Source: Halosimplex pelagicum (GTDB lineage Archaea > Halobacteriota > Halobacteria > Halobacteriales > Haloarculaceae). Taken from it: a stretch of 64,000 nt of DNA. Positions 24,781-32,675 of the stretch are shown piece by piece; the stretch's first letter is position 1; each line of letters begins with the position of its first letter. The DNA lies in the NCBI RefSeq assembly GCF_013415905.1, contig NZ_CP058909.1:558001-622000 (forward strand). Direction: 5' to 3'. Position numbers and translations under genes: made by a program. The notes beneath the pieces are model-generated. The model was not told where the DNA came from. It saw only the letters and a program-made list of their open reading frames with translations, and searched no databases.

Positions 24781-25868
24781 TCGGCGGTCACCTCCGGTTC
24801 GGTCACGTCCGCGGAGTCGGCCGCCCGGTCCTCCGAGTCGAGGTCCTCGCCGGTGATCGCGAGGAACACGTCGTCCAGCGTCGGCGAGCGGATGTTGAAG
24901 CCCGTCACCGTGATCCCGTCGTCCCGGAGCGCGACGAGCAGGTCGGTCCCGTGCTGGCGGGCCCGCTCGGCCGTGACGCTGATGCCGTCGTCGGTGACCG
25001 CCACGTCGGCGTCGGCGTCAAACACGTCGCCCGTGCGGGCGATCTCGGCGGCGCGCTCGCGGGGGTCGGCGGCGCTCCCGTCCCCCGTCGCGTCGACCGC
25101 CTCGCCCTCGATCTCCACGTCGAGGATCTCCCCGCCGACGCGGCGCTTGAGTTCCGTGGGCGACCCCGTCGCGACGATATCGCCGTCGAGGATGACCGAG
25201 AGGCGGTCGCAGAGCTGGTCGGCCTCTTCGAGGTACTGCGTGGTGAGAAAGAGGGTCGTCCCGCGCTCGTTGATGCGCTCGAAGTACTCCCAGAGGCGGT
25301 TCCGAGCCTTGGGGTCGAGCCCCGTCGTCGGCTCGTCGAGGAACACGAGCGGGGGGCTGTGGACCAGCGCGGTCGCGGCGTCCAGCCGCTTTTTCATCCC
25401 GCCGGAGAACTCGCCGGCGCGCTTGTCGCCCACGTCGGCCAGATCCACGAGGTCGAGCAGTTCGTCGATGCGGTCGGCGCGCTCGCTCTTGGGCACGCCG
25501 TAGGCCCGCGCGGCGAAGCGGATGTTCTCGCGGGCCGTGAGCTCCTCGTCGACGCTGGTCTCCTGGGCCATGTAGCCGATCGTCTCGCGGACGCGGCGCG
25601 CGTCGTCGCGCACGTCGTAGCCGTTGACGGTGATGGAGCCGCCGGTCGGCGAGAGGAGCGTCGCGAAGGTCTTGATCGTCGTCGTCTTCCCGGCGCCGTT
25701 CGGGCCGAGGAAGCCGAAGAACTCCCCTTCCGGTACCGTGAGGTCGATCCCCTTGACCGCCTCCGTCCCGTCGGCGTAAGTCAGTTCCACGCCGCTGGCC
25801 TCGATGGCGTTCCCGCGACCGTCCCCGGCGTCGCCGCCGCCGTCCGGTCGTGGCGTCCGTTCTCTCAC
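24777..25868 (-). CDS. ABC exporter ATP-binding protein (DrrA-like)
   Basis: A 363-residue ATPase that powers the adjacent permease. Walker A is GPNGAGKT, the Q-loop is IGYMAQETSVDEELTARENI, the signature FSGGMKKRLDAA, and Walker B LVFLDEPTTGLDP. The H-loop is the TTQYLEEADQL variant seen in DrrA-type drug exporters. The C-terminal 130 residues form the DrrA-style extension, with RSPTLDDVFLAITG near the end. It starts at a GTG (25868), 37 bp after the stop of the regulator gene upstream on the same strand, which suggests a three-gene operon of regulator, ATPase and permease. Confidence 0.92.
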   Translation of the reverse strand: MRERTPRPDGGGDAGDGRGNAIEASGVELTYADGTEAVKGIDLTVPEGEFFGFLGPNGAGKTTTIKTFATLLSPTGGSITVNGYDVRDDARRVRETIGYMAQETSVDEELTARENIRFAARAYGVPKSERADRIDELLDLVDLADVGDKRAGEFSGGMKKRLDAATALVHSPPLVFLDEPTTGLDPKARNRLWEYFERINERGTTLFLTTQYLEEADQLCDRLSVILDGDIVATGSPTELKRRVGGEILDVEIEGEAVDATGDGSAADPRERAAEIARTGDVFDADADVAVTDDGISVTAERARQHGTDLLVALRDDGITVTGFNIRSPTLDDVFLAITGEDLDSEDRAADSADVTEPEVTAE

Positions 25869-25905
25869 GCGAGTGGGTTACGGCTACGCGTCCGTAGCCC
25901 TGGCC

Positions 25906-26622
25906 CTAATCCATTCGGGGTTTTATATTGGTGTCGGCGCGGCGGAACTGCGCGACGAGGTGGCTCTGGGCGCGGCGCAGCCGCTCGGAGCACGACGCGG
26001 GGGCGACGCCGAGTTCGTCGGCCACCTCGGCGGTCGTCGCCGTCCGCGGCACGTCGAAGTAGCCCATCTCGTGGGCGAGCACGAGCGCCTCGCGCTGGGG
26101 CTCGGTCATACCCGGCGGGCGCGAGGAGTCGCCGTCGAGCGCGCCGAAGGGACCGGGCTCCTCGGGGTCGTCCGCGTCGCCGTCGACCTCGACGAGTCGG
26201 TCGAGGCGGAAGGTGTAGTCGTTGGCGCGACAGAACTCCCGGAAGGCGTCGAACTCCTCGCGGTCGGCGAACCAGCGCCGCTCGGTCCAGCCGTCGGGCG
26301 TGACCCGCACGCGGTCGGGGACCGACTTGTTGTTCGCGAGCGTCTCCAGCCCCTCCGGCGGGCCGCCGGTGGGGCGACACTGATACCGGCGCGCGTCGCC
26401 GTCGGCGACGACCAGCGAGTGGTCGGTCACCGAGTCGGCGTCCGCGAAGGCGGCCTCGACGGCCTCGCGACCCGCACCGACCGTCCGCACGACGAACTCC
26501 GGCGGTCCCGACGGCGCCGCCCGCACCGACTCGAACTCGACGGTCGCCTCGGGCACGCCGGCCGCCACGTCGACGAGCGCCAGGTCCTCGCCGGTCAGGC
26601 GAAACTCCGCGATCAGTCCCAT
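25906..26622 (-). CDS. bacterio-opsin activator-type HTH regulator of the ABC exporter locus
   Basis: A 238-residue regulator. The N-terminus (MGLIAEFRLTGEDLALVDVAAGVPEATVEFE) is the common bacterio-opsin-activator sensor fold. The C-terminus has the HTH_10 domain (MTEPQREALVLAHEMGYFDVPRTATTAEVADELGVAPASCSERLRRAQSHLV). The gene precedes the DrrAB-like exporter genes on the same strand, so it probably controls them or responds to the exported compound. The ATG at 26622 begins the conserved sensor region. An AT-rich stretch, read on the minus strand as ATATAAAACC near 25918-25927, overlaps its 3' end and could act as a promoter for the ATPase. Confidence 0.87.
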   Translation of the reverse strand: MGLIAEFRLTGEDLALVDVAAGVPEATVEFESVRAAPSGPPEFVVRTVGAGREAVEAAFADADSVTDHSLVVADGDARRYQCRPTGGPPEGLETLANNKSVPDRVRVTPDGWTERRWFADREEFDAFREFCRANDYTFRLDRLVEVDGDADDPEEPGPFGALDGDSSRPPGMTEPQREALVLAHEMGYFDVPRTATTAEVADELGVAPASCSERLRRAQSHLVAQFRRADTNIKPRMD

Positions 26623-26711
26623 GGGACTCGGGAGGGCGCCGAGCCTGTTAACCGCTCGGGACACCGCCGGTCCGGCGAAGGTTTATCGGCGAGAGCGAGC
26701 AACACCCGGGT

Positions 26712-27038
26712 ATGGCGTCGATCCCCGTCGACGAGCGGACGAAAGCCCGCATCCGGGAGCTGTGCGAGGAGATCGAGGCGGAAACCGGCCGAGCGGTGTC
26801 CGAGCGCTCCGTCGTCGCGCGGGTGGTCGAACGGGAGTTCGCGACCCGCGAAGCGCTGGTCGACTCGTTCCGCGAGGAGTCGGCCGCCCCGGTCGACGAC
26901 GATGTCGAGGGGCTGTCCGACGAGGAGATCGAGCGGTTCTTCGCTGGCACGAGTGACTGGGGAGTCGACACGGCGGACGACGATATCGACGCGGTCCTCT
27001 ACGAGGACGAAGCACTGTCGGAGTTCGACACCGAATGA
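26712..27038 (+). CDS. antitoxin-like protein of a PIN-domain module
   Basis: A 108-residue acidic protein. The first 55 residues (MASIPVDERTKARIRELCEEIEAETGRAVSERSVVARVVEREFATREALVDSF) look like a ribbon-helix-helix DNA-binding domain, and the acidic C-terminus would bind the toxin. It overlaps the PIN gene by four bases (ATGA). The translational coupling and the PIN partner identify it as a VapB-like antitoxin, which should also repress the operon. Confidence 0.75.
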   Translation: MASIPVDERTKARIRELCEEIEAETGRAVSERSVVARVVEREFATREALVDSFREESAAPVDDDVEGLSDEEIERFFAGTSDWGVDTADDDIDAVLYEDEALSEFDTE

Positions 27039-27475
27039 GCGTTTTTCTCGACACCGGGCTCTACTACGCGCTGCAGAACGAAGGGAGCAGTCGCCACGAA
27101 CCGGCCAGATCGGCGTTCGAAGCCGTACTGCGCGGTCAGTTTGGCTCGGCGTTCACGAGCGAATACGTCTACGACGAGGCCGTCACACTCGTGCGGAAAC
27201 GAACCGGTCGGTACGACGAGGCGAGGACTGTGGGGGATCGGATCCTGGGACGAAACGAGTACCCCGACACGGTCGACTTCCACTTCGTCTCCCGAACGGA
27301 GTTCGACTTCGCGGTCGAGACGTTCGACCGCTACGACGACCAGCCGCTCAGCTTCACCGACGCGACCACGGTCGCGCTCGTCGAACGCTACGACATCGAT
27401 CACGTGCTCGCGTTCGACGACGACTTCGACGGGGTCGTCGACCGACTCGACCCGGCGGCCGTCGCCGAGAGGTAG
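27035..27475 (+). CDS. PIN-domain RNase toxin (VapC-like)
   Basis: A 146-residue PIN nuclease: MSVFLDTGLYYALQNEGSSRHEPA with the first catalytic Asp (D6), the TSEYVYDEAVTLVRKRTG helix carrying an acidic residue, LSFTDATTVALVERYDIDHVLAFDDDFD with the C-terminal catalytic Asp residues. All four acidic positions appear intact, unlike the frameshifted PIN gene at 8.1 kb. It overlaps the antitoxin gene by four bases. Predicted role: sequence-specific RNA cleavage under stress or after loss of the module. Confidence 0.85.
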   Translation: MSVFLDTGLYYALQNEGSSRHEPARSAFEAVLRGQFGSAFTSEYVYDEAVTLVRKRTGRYDEARTVGDRILGRNEYPDTVDFHFVSRTEFDFAVETFDRYDDQPLSFTDATTVALVERYDIDHVLAFDDDFDGVVDRLDPAAVAER

Positions 27476-27491
27476 CGCTCGCGACGCACAC

Positions 27492-29657
27492 TCAGTCGTC
27501 GGCGGGCGACCCCGCGGTGTCACCTTTACCAGCGGCCACACCGCCGCCCTCCCGGACCTCGATCGCCTCGATCAGCAACTCGGCCACGTCGACGACCTCG
27601 ATGTCGTCCTCGAAGCCGCCGGTCTTGCGGCCGTCCTCGAACATCGTCGTACACATCGGGCATGCGACGACGAACTTCTCGACCGCGGGGCCGACCGCGG
27701 TGTCTTCCAGGGCTTCGCGCAGCCGTTCCTCGCTCGGCTTGGGGTCCTCGTCGAACTCCATCCAGAGGCCGCCACCGCCGCCGCCACAGCAGAACGAATC
27801 GCTCCGGTTGCGCGGCATCTCCGCCAGGTCGCAGCCCGTGGCGCGAACGAGGTCGCGGGGCGCCTCGTACTCGCCGTTGTACCGGCCGAGGTGACACGGG
27901 TCGTGGTAGGTGACGGTGTAGTCGAGTTCGTCGCCGCGGAGGCCGAGTCGGCCCTCGCTCACGAGGTCCTCGACGACCTGCGTCCAGTGGAAGACGGGGG
28001 CGCCCGACCAGTTCTCCTCGGGAACCTCCATCATCGGGTCGTCGGCGAACTCCTCGAAGTCGAGTTCGGGGTACTCGTTGGCGAAGGTGTTGAACGCGTG
28101 GGGGTCGGTGCAGACGATCCGCTCGAACTCGCAGTCGTCGAACGTGTCGACCAGGGTCGCGGCCTGCTCGACGAAGAGGAACTCCTCGCCGACGCGGCGC
28201 ACGTCGTTGCCGTCGTACACTTCGTCGTCGTAGAGTATCCCGTAGTCGACGTCCGCCCGTTCGAAGATCCGGGCGAGCGAGCGGGCCACCTTCCTGTTGC
28301 GGTCGTCGAAGCTCGGGTAGTCGCCGACGTACCAGAGGTACTCGACGGACTCCTCGCGGGCGTCCGTCGGCTCGCTGTCGAGGTCGTCGGCCCAGTCGGC
28401 GCGATTGCGCTGGGACTCCCCGAAGGTGTTTCCCTGCTGCATCACGTTCTGGAACACGTTCTGGACGTTCCGGTCCAGATCCCCCTGGTCGACGAGCTGG
28501 CGGTTCATCCGGGTGAACGAATCGAGGTGTTCGATCTCGACGGGGCAGGCGTCCATGCAGGCCATGCACGACATGCAGGACTCCATCGTCGCGGCGTCGA
28601 CGACGGAGGTGCCGCCGTCGGCGACGATGTCGACCGCCTCGCCGCCGGCGTCGCGGCTCTCGCGGTAATTCTTCAGGTCGAGGATCACGTCCCGCGGGTC
28701 GAGCGGGCGGCCGGCGGCCTTGGCGGGGCAGGCCGCCGAACAGCGGCCGCACTTGGTGCAGGCGTCCTGGTCGAGCAGCTCCTTCCAGGTGAAATCGTCG
28801 ATGGATTCGGCGTTCGTGGCGTCCAGATCGGCCGGGACGCCGGGGAGTCGGCGACCGGCGTCCTCGTCGCGGGCGACGACGTTGGCGGCCGAGGCGAGCA
28901 TGTGGAACGGTTTCCCGAGCGGGACGGCGGCGATAAAGGCCAGCGCGAGGATCGAGTGGCTCCACCAGACCAGCGGGTAGGTCGCCTCGGCCATCGTGGG
29001 GGTCATCCCGGCGCCGTCGAGAGCGACGGCGACCGCCCAGCCGACGAAGCTCACCGTCTCGAAGGCCGGGAAGTCCTGGCCGAGGATTCGCCACCCCTCG
29101 GTGAGGTAGCCGCCGACGCCCAGCAGGAAGAGCGCCCAGACGAACAGGTCGTCCTCGGCGGAGGTGTGGCGACCCCACAGACGGCCGTCACGGGCGGCAT
29201 ACCGGCGATAGAGGAGGACGCCGAGCCCGACGACGAAGAGGAGCCCCATCGCGTCGACGACGAACGAGTAGGAGAGGTAGAAGTCGCCGACGAAGAAGGA
29301 CTCGCCCGTGAGCGGGCCGTAGATGTCCATGTCGACGCCGAGGATGGTGGTCGCGATAAGGAGGGTGAGAAAGCCCCAGAGGACGAACGCGTGGGCGAGA
29401 CCCGCGACGAGGTCGCCGTCGCGCAGCGTCCGGTTCGAGAGGACGGTCCCCGCCGCGGCGACGACCCGGCCGGGCAGGTCGTCGAGCCGGTTCAGCGGGT
29501 CCTCGCTGCCCTCGGCGTAGCGGGCGACCCGGCGGTACGACCCCAGCAGGAAGACGGCGATGGCGACGGCGGCCAGGTAGTAGAACGCGGCCTTCCCGAC
29601 GGGACCGATCCCCCAGAACGTCGGGCGAGTGACCGCGTCGGCCTGGAGCAAGAGCAT
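27492..29657 (-). CDS. HdrD/GlpC/FadF-like membrane Fe-S oxidoreductase
   Basis: A 721-residue redox protein. The N-terminal 270 residues contain about six membrane helices resembling a NarI-type cytochrome b domain. Two [4Fe-4S] ferredoxin motifs follow (CTKCGRCSAACPAKA near 302, CMSCMACMDACPVEI near 362). The C-terminal half has two CCG-type cysteine-rich domains (HDPCHLGRYNG near 590, FCCGGGGGGLWME near 622, CPMC near 667). Such fusions are thought to pass electrons between flavoproteins such as ETF or acyl-CoA dehydrogenase and the quinone pool. The assignment to fatty-acid oxidation is inference from related haloarchaeal genes. Confidence 0.85.
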   Translation of the reverse strand: MLLLQADAVTRPTFWGIGPVGKAAFYYLAAVAIAVFLLGSYRRVARYAEGSEDPLNRLDDLPGRVVAAAGTVLSNRTLRDGDLVAGLAHAFVLWGFLTLLIATTILGVDMDIYGPLTGESFFVGDFYLSYSFVVDAMGLLFVVGLGVLLYRRYAARDGRLWGRHTSAEDDLFVWALFLLGVGGYLTEGWRILGQDFPAFETVSFVGWAVAVALDGAGMTPTMAEATYPLVWWSHSILALAFIAAVPLGKPFHMLASAANVVARDEDAGRRLPGVPADLDATNAESIDDFTWKELLDQDACTKCGRCSAACPAKAAGRPLDPRDVILDLKNYRESRDAGGEAVDIVADGGTSVVDAATMESCMSCMACMDACPVEIEHLDSFTRMNRQLVDQGDLDRNVQNVFQNVMQQGNTFGESQRNRADWADDLDSEPTDAREESVEYLWYVGDYPSFDDRNRKVARSLARIFERADVDYGILYDDEVYDGNDVRRVGEEFLFVEQAATLVDTFDDCEFERIVCTDPHAFNTFANEYPELDFEEFADDPMMEVPEENWSGAPVFHWTQVVEDLVSEGRLGLRGDELDYTVTYHDPCHLGRYNGEYEAPRDLVRATGCDLAEMPRNRSDSFCCGGGGGGLWMEFDEDPKPSEERLREALEDTAVGPAVEKFVVACPMCTTMFEDGRKTGGFEDDIEVVDVAELLIEAIEVREGGGVAAGKGDTAGSPADD

Positions 29658-29802
29658 ACTAGAGCCCGGTCGGTCGCGCCCTTAACGTTTGTCACGATCC
29701 CACACGGCTTCGGTTCACAACCGTTGTCCCGTTTGTCGGTTTCGGCGGTCGCGAGTCGGGCGCGACGGCGACGACCGGCCCCGGTGGTCGCAGGTGTCAA
29801 CA

Positions 29803-29810
29803 ATTATTTA
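29803..29810 (+). promoter_or_regulatory. putative promoter of the cmi4-like gene
   Basis: An ATTATTTA element stands about 31-38 bp before the ATG at 29841 in otherwise GC-rich sequence, fitting a TATA box with a very short leader. Confidence 0.45.
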
Positions 29811-29840
29811 GGTGTGCGTCCCCGCAGTCCGGTTCGGGCA

Positions 29841-30440
29841 ATGGACGAAAAGACCGAGGAACTGCGGGACATCTTCATGGACGTTTCCGACGAGGAGACG
29901 GTCACGGAGACCCAGGAGGAGCCGCGGGGCTCCATCGCGGACCAGCCGGACGAGGCGACCATCCGCGAGCGCCTGCGGGGGGTAATCGAGGCGCTCGCCG
30001 ACCGCTACGACTTCGACTCGACCTTCGAGACGGAGACGTACGTTGAGTTGGTCCGGGGGTTCTACGACGACGGGTCCGACGAGGCGATCGCCGACGACCT
30101 CGGCGTCTCGCCCGAGGAAGTGTTCCGCGCACGCATGGATCTGCACCTGTTCCGGGGGGACGACACGGCGGCGCCGTTCGACGTCTGCGAGCTGCGCCGC
30201 CGTCGCGACGCCGACGACGCGGCGCTGGCCGAGGAGTTCGGCGTCGACGAGGCGACGCTGGCCCACTACCGCCGCGTCGTCGACGCTCAGGACGCCGCCC
30301 GGGCGGCGAACCACCGTTACCAGACCGAGTTCGACGAGATACTCACAGACGCCGCCATCTCGGGGTCGCTGACCGAGTCCGTCACCGACGACGGCCTCGA
30401 CGAGGCCGCCGAGGACATCGAGACCGACGTGTCCTTCTGA
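29841..30440 (+). CDS. cmi4-like (conditioned-medium-induced protein 4) protein
   Basis: A 199-residue acidic soluble protein beginning MDEKTEELRDIFMDVSDEETVTETQEE. The central part contains repeated short helix-turn-helix-like units (YDDGSDEAIADDLGVSPEEVFRARMDLHLFRGDD, then DADDAALAEEFGVDEATLAHYRRVV). Homologues are annotated after the gene cmi4 of a haloarchaeon induced by conditioned medium, so a cell-density role has been proposed for the family. The HTH-like units suggest regulation. The name is from family memory; the two HTH-like units are visible in the sequence. Confidence 0.75.
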   Translation: MDEKTEELRDIFMDVSDEETVTETQEEPRGSIADQPDEATIRERLRGVIEALADRYDFDSTFETETYVELVRGFYDDGSDEAIADDLGVSPEEVFRARMDLHLFRGDDTAAPFDVCELRRRRDADDAALAEEFGVDEATLAHYRRVVDAQDAARAANHRYQTEFDEILTDAAISGSLTESVTDDGLDEAAEDIETDVSF

Positions 30441-30520
30441 GTGGCGACTTCGGGTCCGATCTCTTCGGCACCGGGGCCGCTATCCGCGCCCGAATCGGTG
30501 TCCAAGTCGGTCACTACCGA

Positions 30521-30703
30521 CTAGCGACGGGACTGAGAGAGTTCCCAGCCCGAGAGGAGGATCACGAGCAACCAGCCACCAGAAGCGATCACTCCGAGGG
30601 CTCCACCTTCACCAACGACTACTCGATACGTCTGTATCGACCCTGCGATACACGCTGCGACAACGATGAGCCACCACCGACGTCGAGAAGTGCCGCCTGG
30701 CAT
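30521..30703 (-). CDS. small membrane protein, 60 aa
   Basis: A 60-residue protein with a basic start (MPGGTSRRRWW) followed by two hydrophobic stretches (about residues 11-29 and 35-50). It occupies the gap between the cmi4-like gene and the Cas4-like gene on the opposite strand. The positive-inside pattern supports a real membrane protein. No function can be given. Confidence 0.45.
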   Translation of the reverse strand: MPGGTSRRRWWLIVVAACIAGSIQTYRVVVGEGGALGVIASGGWLLVILLSGWELSQSRR

Positions 30704-30780
30704 CCTTCGTGTATGTTCGATCCCATCTGATATACGTGTGACTGTGATCCGGCGACGAGCGACCTCTCTGTCCCGAGCAT

Positions 30781-30801
30781 CCGCGCGCCTGTGGCGCGCG
30801 G
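30781..30801. repeat. perfect 8-bp hairpin upstream of the Cas4-like gene
   Basis: CCGCGCGC (30781-30788) pairs with GCGCGCGG (30794-30801) around a five-base loop. It lies about 100 bp before the Cas4-like start and could be a terminator or attenuator. No further evidence. Confidence 0.45.
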
Positions 30802-30898
30802 TTCGACCGCCGGAGCGGGGGAAGCGACCGAGGTAACCTCCGGTCGAAAGAGATGGCGGCGCAAGAGTTTAAGACCGAAAGCGGGACCACCGCCGACC

Positions 30899-31552
30899 AT
30901 GCACACGTTCCGCGACGTGGCGACGGCGGCGTACTGCCCGCGGAAGCTCTACTACCGCCACCGCGACCCGACGGCCGACGAGGACGTTCCACAGGAGGTC
31001 CACGCCCGCCGGGATCTCGCCTTCCGCTACCCGGAACTGCTCGACTCCGACCCCGAGATCCAGGCCGCACCGATCGAGGTGACGCCCACGCAGTACCGCT
31101 CGCGACTCGGCCGGTTGCGGGCGAGTCTCGACGCCTGGGACGACCTGGTCGACCCCGCCGACCGCGACGTGTTGCTGGAGGGGCGGGAGTGTCGCGGGAT
31201 CGCCCACAAGGTGCTGGACGGGCCGCCGCGGCCGTCGCTGGTGTTCGCGGGCGCCCCGCCCGAACAGGGGGTCTGGGAGCCCCAGACCGTCCGGTTGGTC
31301 GCCGCCGCGAAGGCGCTGGCCTGGGAGCGCGAGACGACCGTCGAGAGCGCCTTCGCCGAGTACCCCGCCTACGGCGTCGTCCGCGAGGTCCCGGTCACGA
31401 CGCGCCGGAAGGCGACCTACCGCTCGGCCGTCCGCACCGCCGACGCCATCGACGGCCCGCCCTCCCGGACCGCCAACCGCGAGAAGTGCGCACCCTGCGA
31501 CTATCAGGGCCAGTGCGGCGTGACGACGCGGTCGCTGAAGTCGATGCTGTGA
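30899..31552 (+). CDS. solo Cas4-like (RecB/Dna2 Fe-S family) protein
   Basis: A 217-residue protein with the Cas4 frame: MHTFRDVATAAYCPRKLYYRHRDP at the N-terminus with one Cys, and a C-terminal cluster C-x2-C-x5-C (EKCAPCDYQGQCG). Together these give the four [4Fe-4S] ligands. The RecB nuclease motifs are weak: GIAHKVL replaces the usual G-x-x-D, and no clear D/E-x-K follows near PSLVFAGAPPE. No CRISPR array or other cas gene is in the window. It may be a non-catalytic or divergent housekeeping relative of Cas4. The ATG at 30899 begins the conserved motif. A perfect 8-bp hairpin at 30781-30801 lies upstream. Confidence 0.75.
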   Translation: MHTFRDVATAAYCPRKLYYRHRDPTADEDVPQEVHARRDLAFRYPELLDSDPEIQAAPIEVTPTQYRSRLGRLRASLDAWDDLVDPADRDVLLEGRECRGIAHKVLDGPPRPSLVFAGAPPEQGVWEPQTVRLVAAAKALAWERETTVESAFAEYPAYGVVREVPVTTRRKATYRSAVRTADAIDGPPSRTANREKCAPCDYQGQCGVTTRSLKSML

Positions 31553-31609
31553 CGCCGGGTGTGCGGTCGCGGTGAACCCTGTGATGCGGTCGCGGTGGAC
31601 CCTGTGATC

Positions 31610-31980
31610 GGTCGCGGTGGCGCGCGCTGTCGCGGCCTCCGTGCCGCGACGACACCGCGCGAGGGATGAGCGACCCTCGGGTCGCGAATCGGCTGGGGAG
31701 GGTCGTGGCCGTCCCCGGTGCCGTGCGGTGCGGTGCGGGGCGGGGCGGGGCGGTGCGGGGCGGGGCGGGGCGGTGCGGGGCGGGGCGGTGCGGCGCCGTG
31801 CGGTCCCTGGTGGACTGAACGGGCGAGACGCGCTCGCGCCGATAGTCGCCTGAGCGGGCACTACCCGAGCGGAGCGAGGGTATCCCGCTCAGCGACCACG
31901 AGCGGGTCGAGGGCGTTCGGCGGTCGCTGTCGCTGGGTGTCGATACGACCGCGAGCGGGTCGAGGGCGTTCGGCGATAGC
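31610..31980 (-). repeat. structured interspersed repeat, copy D (reverse orientation)
   Basis: Reverse complement of the element seen in copies A-C. In window coordinates: P3 31845-31858/31884-31896; P4 31862-31866/31878-31882 (TACCC/GGGTA instead of the TATCCGCGC arms of the other copies); P1 31817-31821/31914-31918 (GAACG/CGTTC type); P5 31670-31676/31679-31685 (7 bp); P6 31629-31636/31643-31650 (8 bp). The boxes CAGTCCACCAGGGACCGC, CCTCCCCAGCC and CTCATCCCTCGCG are present on the minus strand. Two 5' units recur with 53-bp spacing (31913 and 31966). A G-rich microsatellite expands the linker between the two domains. Confidence 0.75.
31717..31800 (+). repeat. G-rich microsatellite (GGGGC / GGTGC units)
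   Basis: A tract of roughly 84 bp built of imperfect GGGGC and GGTGC pentamers lies within copy D, where copy B has only a short CCGCACGG-type linker. On the plus strand it contains many GGGG runs able to form G-quadruplexes. It is probably a slippage expansion specific to this copy. Confidence 0.8.
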
Positions 31981-32027
31981 CGTCACCGGTAGTTGCTACG
32001 ACAGCGACCCCTCGGTTTCGGGTCGAA

Positions 32028-32624
32028 CTACTCGGCGCCCGCGTGCTCGGTGAGCCACGCCTCGATGTCGTCGGCCATCGCGCCGCGGCGGTGGATCGCG
32101 CCCGATTCGGCGTCGACGACGGTGCTCTCCATGCCGTCGGTCCGGCCGCCGTCGAGCACCGCACTCACTCGCTCGCGCACCTCGTCGCTCAACTCCAAAA
32201 TCTCCCGGACGCTACCGGTCCCCGAGCGGTTGGCGCTCGTCGCCGTGACGGGCACCCCGGCGGCCTCGAACAGTTCCAGCGCGAGGTCGTGGTCGGGGAC
32301 GCGGACGCCGACCTTCTCGCGACCGGCGGTCAGCACGTCGGGGACGCTGTCGCGGCGCTGGACCACGACCGTGACGGGACCGGGCAGGAACTCCCGCATG
32401 AATTCGAGTTCTCGGTCGGTCGGGTCGACGTACTCGGTGGCTCGCTCGACGCTGGGGACGCCCAGCGAGACGGGTTTGTCGCGGTCGCGACCCTTCACCT
32501 CGAAGACCCGCTCGACCGCCTCGGCGTCGACGGCGTTCGCACCCATCCCGTAGACGGTTTCTGTCGGATAGACCGCGAGCTTCCCGTCCGCGATGGCTCG
32601 TGCGGCCCGCTCCACGTCGCTCAT
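32028..32624 (-). CDS. L-threonylcarbamoyladenylate synthase (Sua5/YrdC family)
   Basis: A 198-residue enzyme forming threonylcarbamoyl-AMP from threonine, bicarbonate and ATP for t6A37 modification of tRNA. Motifs: the YPTETVYGMGANAVDAEAVERVFEVKGRDRDKPVSLGV stretch with the KxR substrate motif, and PVTATSANRSGTG near 125. Only the YrdC domain is present, without the Sua5 extension, so the protein is the short type. The ATG at 32624 begins the conserved N-terminus (MSDVERAARAI). The gene is flanked by repeat copy D at its 3' side and an IS element at its 5' side. Confidence 0.92.
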   Translation of the reverse strand: MSDVERAARAIADGKLAVYPTETVYGMGANAVDAEAVERVFEVKGRDRDKPVSLGVPSVERATEYVDPTDRELEFMREFLPGPVTVVVQRRDSVPDVLTAGREKVGVRVPDHDLALELFEAAGVPVTATSANRSGTGSVREILELSDEVRERVSAVLDGGRTDGMESTVVDAESGAIHRRGAMADDIEAWLTEHAGAE

Positions 32625-32675
32625 TGTCGGAGTTCCGTGGGTCGTCGGCAAAAGCGTGACGCGATTCGCTCGCTA

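Noticed and set aside
27141..30440. Long plus-strand open frame opposite the Fe-S oxidoreductase gene
   Set aside because: Only its last 199 codons (the cmi4-like gene) look real; the rest mirrors the minus-strand Fe-S protein.
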